64,000 nt of DNA from Polynucleobacter sp. MWH-Spelu-300-X4 (GTDB lineage: Bacteria > Pseudomonadota > Gammaproteobacteria > Burkholderiales > Burkholderiaceae), in NCBI RefSeq assembly GCF_018687515.1, contig NZ_CP061294.1, positions 1,488,001 through 1,552,000 on the forward strand, in the 5' to 3' direction. Both the position numbers and the translations under genes were made by a program. Shown here in pieces: positions 63,311 through 64,000 of this stretch. How positions within the stretch are numbered: position 1 is the first letter of the stretch; each line of letters begins with the position of its first letter. Below the pieces are notes generated by a model. It was not told the origin of the DNA. It saw nothing but the letters and a program-made list of their open reading frames with translations, and made no database searches.

Positions 63311-63333
63311 ATCATCACTTAAGATGTGATGAT
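63311..63333 (-). terminator. Weak terminator-like hairpin at the mnmA stop
   Basis: On the minus strand ATCATCAC (63333-63326) pairs perfectly with GTGATGAT (63318-63311), with the mnmA stop codon in the 7-base loop. Only a short T-run (TTTTC, counting the last stem base) follows and the stem is AT-rich, so termination would be partial. Confidence 0.35.
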
Positions 63334-64000
63334 GCCACCGCCTAAACAACGGTCACCATCATAAAGAACCGCCGATTGGCCAGGTGTTACCGCCCACTGA
63401 GATTCTTCAAAGTGCAATGAGAAATTTTGCTCATCAACGCTAACCAACTGACACGGAGCATCAGTCTGTCTGTAACGGGCTTTAGCTGAATAGTTACCTA
63501 TTTTAGGTAAGCCGTCAAAAGTCCAACTCATCTGAGATGCTTCAAGCACTGGGTTCAACAGCCAAGGGTGATCATGGCCCTGCACAATGTAAAGCGTATT
63601 GTTAGCCATGTCTTTTTTCGCCACAAACCATGGCTCACCATTACCATCTTTACTGCCACCCACGCCAATACCCTTGCGCTGTCCTAGCGTATAGAAAGCC
63701 AAACCAACATGTTCGCCAACAATTTTTCCATCCTCTGTTTTGATGGGGCCTGCTTTGGTAGGTAAATAGCGATTTAAGAATTCACGGAAAGGTCTTTCAC
63801 CAATAAAACAAATGCCGGTAGAGTCCTTTTTAGCTGCATTGGGTAAACCAATTGCTTGGGCAATCTCCCGAACGAGGCTTTTTCTAATACCCCCCAAAGG
63901 GAAAATAACATGTTGTAACTGCGCTTGGCTTAATCGATACAGGAAGTAACTTTGATCTTTTGTTTCATCAATTGCTTTTAGCAAATGAACTTCATTGCCA
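63319..64000 (-). CDS. mnmA: tRNA 2-thiouridine(34) synthase MnmA, C-terminal part
   Basis: MnmA puts sulfur on U34 of tRNAs for Lys, Glu and Gln. The window holds about 226 C-terminal codons; the frame stays open to the right edge and the N-terminal PP-loop and first catalytic cysteine are outside. Visible features are [13 protein letters not shown], the second catalytic cysteine in [27 protein letters not shown] and the C-terminal beta-barrel ([12 protein letters not shown]). The TTG near the edge (63984) is an internal Leu codon, since MnmA-like sequence ([11 protein letters not shown]) continues upstream of it. Confidence 0.95.
   Translation of the reverse strand, partial: GNEVHLLKAIDETKDQSYFLYRLSQAQLQHVIFPLGGIRKSLVREIAQAIGLPNAAKKDSTGICFIGERPFREFLNRYLPTKAGPIKTEDGKIVGEHVGLAFYTLGQRKGIGVGGSKDGNGEPWFVAKKDMANNTLYIVQGHDHPWLLNPVLEASQMSWTFDGLPKIGNYSAKARYRQTDAPCQLVSVDEQNFSLHFEESQWAVTPGQSAVLYDGDRCLGGGIITS

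Overview
The window looks like ordinary core chromosome of a small-genome betaproteobacterium of the order Burkholderiales. Base composition is AT-leaning, genes are packed tightly, and many neighbours overlap by 1-8 bases. The gene neighbourhoods (clpS-clpA, rpsT/murJ, purM-permease-hda, hrcA-hemH-grpE-dnaK-dnaJ, glnE/yhdP-nitrilase-tldD, queA-tgt-yajC-secD-secF) and a DUF3579 gene fit the Burkholderiaceae. A Polynucleobacter-like organism is my best guess. This rests on recalled gene order and family resemblance, not on a search. I saw no mobile element, CRISPR array, rRNA or tRNA gene, and no gene-free gap longer than about 210 bases.

Layout, left to right. 1-2286 (minus): start of a fatty-acid desaturase, rsmB, purN. 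2314-8317 (plus): ribF-ileS-lspA-coaBC-dut, a tight run for flavin/CoA cofactors, Ile-tRNA charging, lipoprotein processing and dUTP removal. 8328-10975 (minus): clpS-clpA. 11184-11845 (plus): a small exported Lys-rich protein and a DUF192 protein. 11933-14460 (minus): ppnP, argG, argF. 14568-20482 (plus, with rpsT on minus): DUF3579, murJ, a SirB1-family protein, mutL, miaA. 20488-21540 (minus): purM. 21598-26826 (plus): AI-2E-type permease, hda, a HAD phosphatase, pcnB, folK, panB. 26823-32709 (minus): dnaJ, dnaK, grpE, hemH, hrcA, the heat-shock block, with two very good sigma-32 promoters. 32753-35328 (plus): nadK-recN. 35330-38128 (minus): glnE. 38181-45906 (plus): yhdP, a Nit-family amidase, tldD, then the aromatic DAHP synthase aroG. 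45994-46560 (minus): ATP:cob(I)alamin adenosyltransferase. 46618-52040 (plus): glcD-glcE-glcF (glycolate oxidase), yggS, proC. 52051-54981 (minus): ubiA, recG. 55014-60415 (plus): queA-tgt (queuosine) and yajC-secD-secF (protein export). 60513-64000 (minus): waaA, purB and the 3' part of mnmA.

The most interesting element is not a normal gene. Between tldD and aroG there is a complete transcription attenuator. It has a 25-codon leader peptide with eight consecutive aromatic codons (FYFFYFWF), a protector hairpin directly after them, a 7-base antiterminator pairing, and an intrinsic terminator with a run of seven T. This predicts that charging of Phe/Tyr/Trp tRNAs controls DAHP synthase, the first step of the aromatic pathway. 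The leader ATG sits about where transcription should begin, so the leader may be translated from a leaderless RNA. Secondary points are the sigma-32 promoters of grpE and dnaK, the second lying inside an inverted repeat; several starts whose -10 box lies only 6-7 bases before the ATG; and operator-like palindromes near 180, 11118 and 21570.
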